A DNA stretch of 64,000 nt, taken from NCBI GenBank assembly GCA_032622095.1, contig CP136067.1:180328556-180392555 (forward strand), written 5' to 3'. Positions 63,486 to 64,000 of this stretch are shown here, in pieces. The DNA is from Siphonodentalium dalli. Taxonomy: Eukaryota > Mollusca > Scaphopoda > Gadilida > Siphonodentaliidae. Each line of letters starts with the position of its first letter. Within the stretch, counting starts at the first letter, position 1. The notes below the pieces were generated by a model, which saw only the letters and a program-made list of their open reading frames with translations, ran no database searches and was not told where the DNA came from. The translations under genes and the position numbers were made by a program.

Positions 63486-63741
63486 GTTCGCAACAACCGC
63501 GAACTAAATGGACATACGGCACTAACAACCGCGAACTAAATGGACATACGGCACTAAATGGACATACGGCACTAACAACCGCGAACTAAATGGACATACG
63601 GTACTAAATGGACATACGGCACTAACAACCGCGAACTAAATGGACATACGGCACTAAATGGACATACGGCACTAACAACCGCGAACTAAATGGACATACG
63701 GCACTAAATGGACATACGGCACTAATGGACATACGGCACTA
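63486..63741. repeat. Compound minisatellite (about 50-bp higher-order unit)
   Basis: Two modules alternate: CAACCGCGAACTAAATGGAC plus ATACGGCACTAA, and AATGGACATACGGCACTA. A related GTTCGCAGCAACCACGAATT occurs at 63840. Confidence 0.95.
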
Positions 63742-64000
63742 GCAGTGGGTAAAATGTGCTAAAATAGATAAGTCTGTAAAAACAGAACATACGATAGCCT
63801 CATATGAGAAGCAATTAGCACTATAATATCATATCAAAGTTCGCAGCAACCACGAATTAAGGTAGACTCATAGATACGACTGGACAATAACAGGGCGATC
63901 ATTAATGACAGTTATCCGGCTATTAGAAGAAGGAGTGGGGGTTATTGGCTTGTTAATGACCATCAACAACTGACCGGCGTAGCCGTCACCACGTAATGGC
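63742..64000. other. Unassigned window end
   Basis: No gene or repeat recognised apart from the short relative of the minisatellite at 63840. Confidence 0.4.

Overview
This is eukaryotic, almost certainly metazoan, intergenic DNA: AT-rich, packed with transposons and satellites, with no complete host gene, rRNA, tRNA, operon or CRISPR array that I can find. The repertoire (a DIRS-superfamily tyrosine-recombinase retrotransposon, several LINE families, Helitron-like ends, many TTAA-flanked MITEs, large satellites) fits a marine invertebrate, perhaps a mollusc or other lophotrochozoan. I cannot name the species.

Layout. 1-10.3 kb: degraded LINE pieces, TTAA-flanked MITEs, a coding retroposon (5.5-6.6 kb), a foldback MITE (7.5-7.9 kb) and a 5'-truncated LINE with a 14-bp target-site duplication (8.86-10.19 kb) nested in an older repeat. 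10.3-28.8 kb: one 9.25-kb unit present twice in direct tandem, apparently identical except for 8 bp in a GAGT microsatellite. The unit carries a dead DIRS-type retrotransposon on the minus strand, a Tc1/mariner-type MITE, two TTAA-flanked MITEs and a 37-bp minisatellite. 28.8-41.4 kb: LINE tails, a possible spliced exon, a MULE-transposase-like remnant, the only open copy of the coding retroposon (30.9-32.1 kb), a 634-codon LINE reverse-transcriptase ORF (35.3-37.2 kb), a third coding retroposon (38.6-39.7 kb) and a second foldback element (40.9-41.3 kb). 41.5-44.8 kb: a 33-bp x ~80 array followed by a 12-bp x ~43 array. 44.9-54.7 kb: a dispersed ~490-bp repeat, more MITEs, a ~250-bp satellite in two blocks, and a Helitron-like element with 130-bp internal repeats. 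55.3-64 kb: a ~490-bp near-perfect inverted repeat, further palindromes, a Helitron-like element with a canonical 3' end, another copy of a TTAA MITE, a cysteine-rich transposase C-terminus, and microsatellites.

How the parts relate. Nothing here forms a pathway; the relationships are those of parasites and hosts of parasites. Most informative is a retroposon family found three times (5549-6544 +, 30899-32079 -, 38645-39719 +). Each copy is flanked by a 9-13 bp target-site duplication and encodes one lysine/arginine-rich protein without any reverse transcriptase. It was presumably mobilised by a LINE. I regard it as the best candidate for something poorly described. The tandem 9.25-kb duplication is the other outstanding feature: it must be either very recent or an assembly product.
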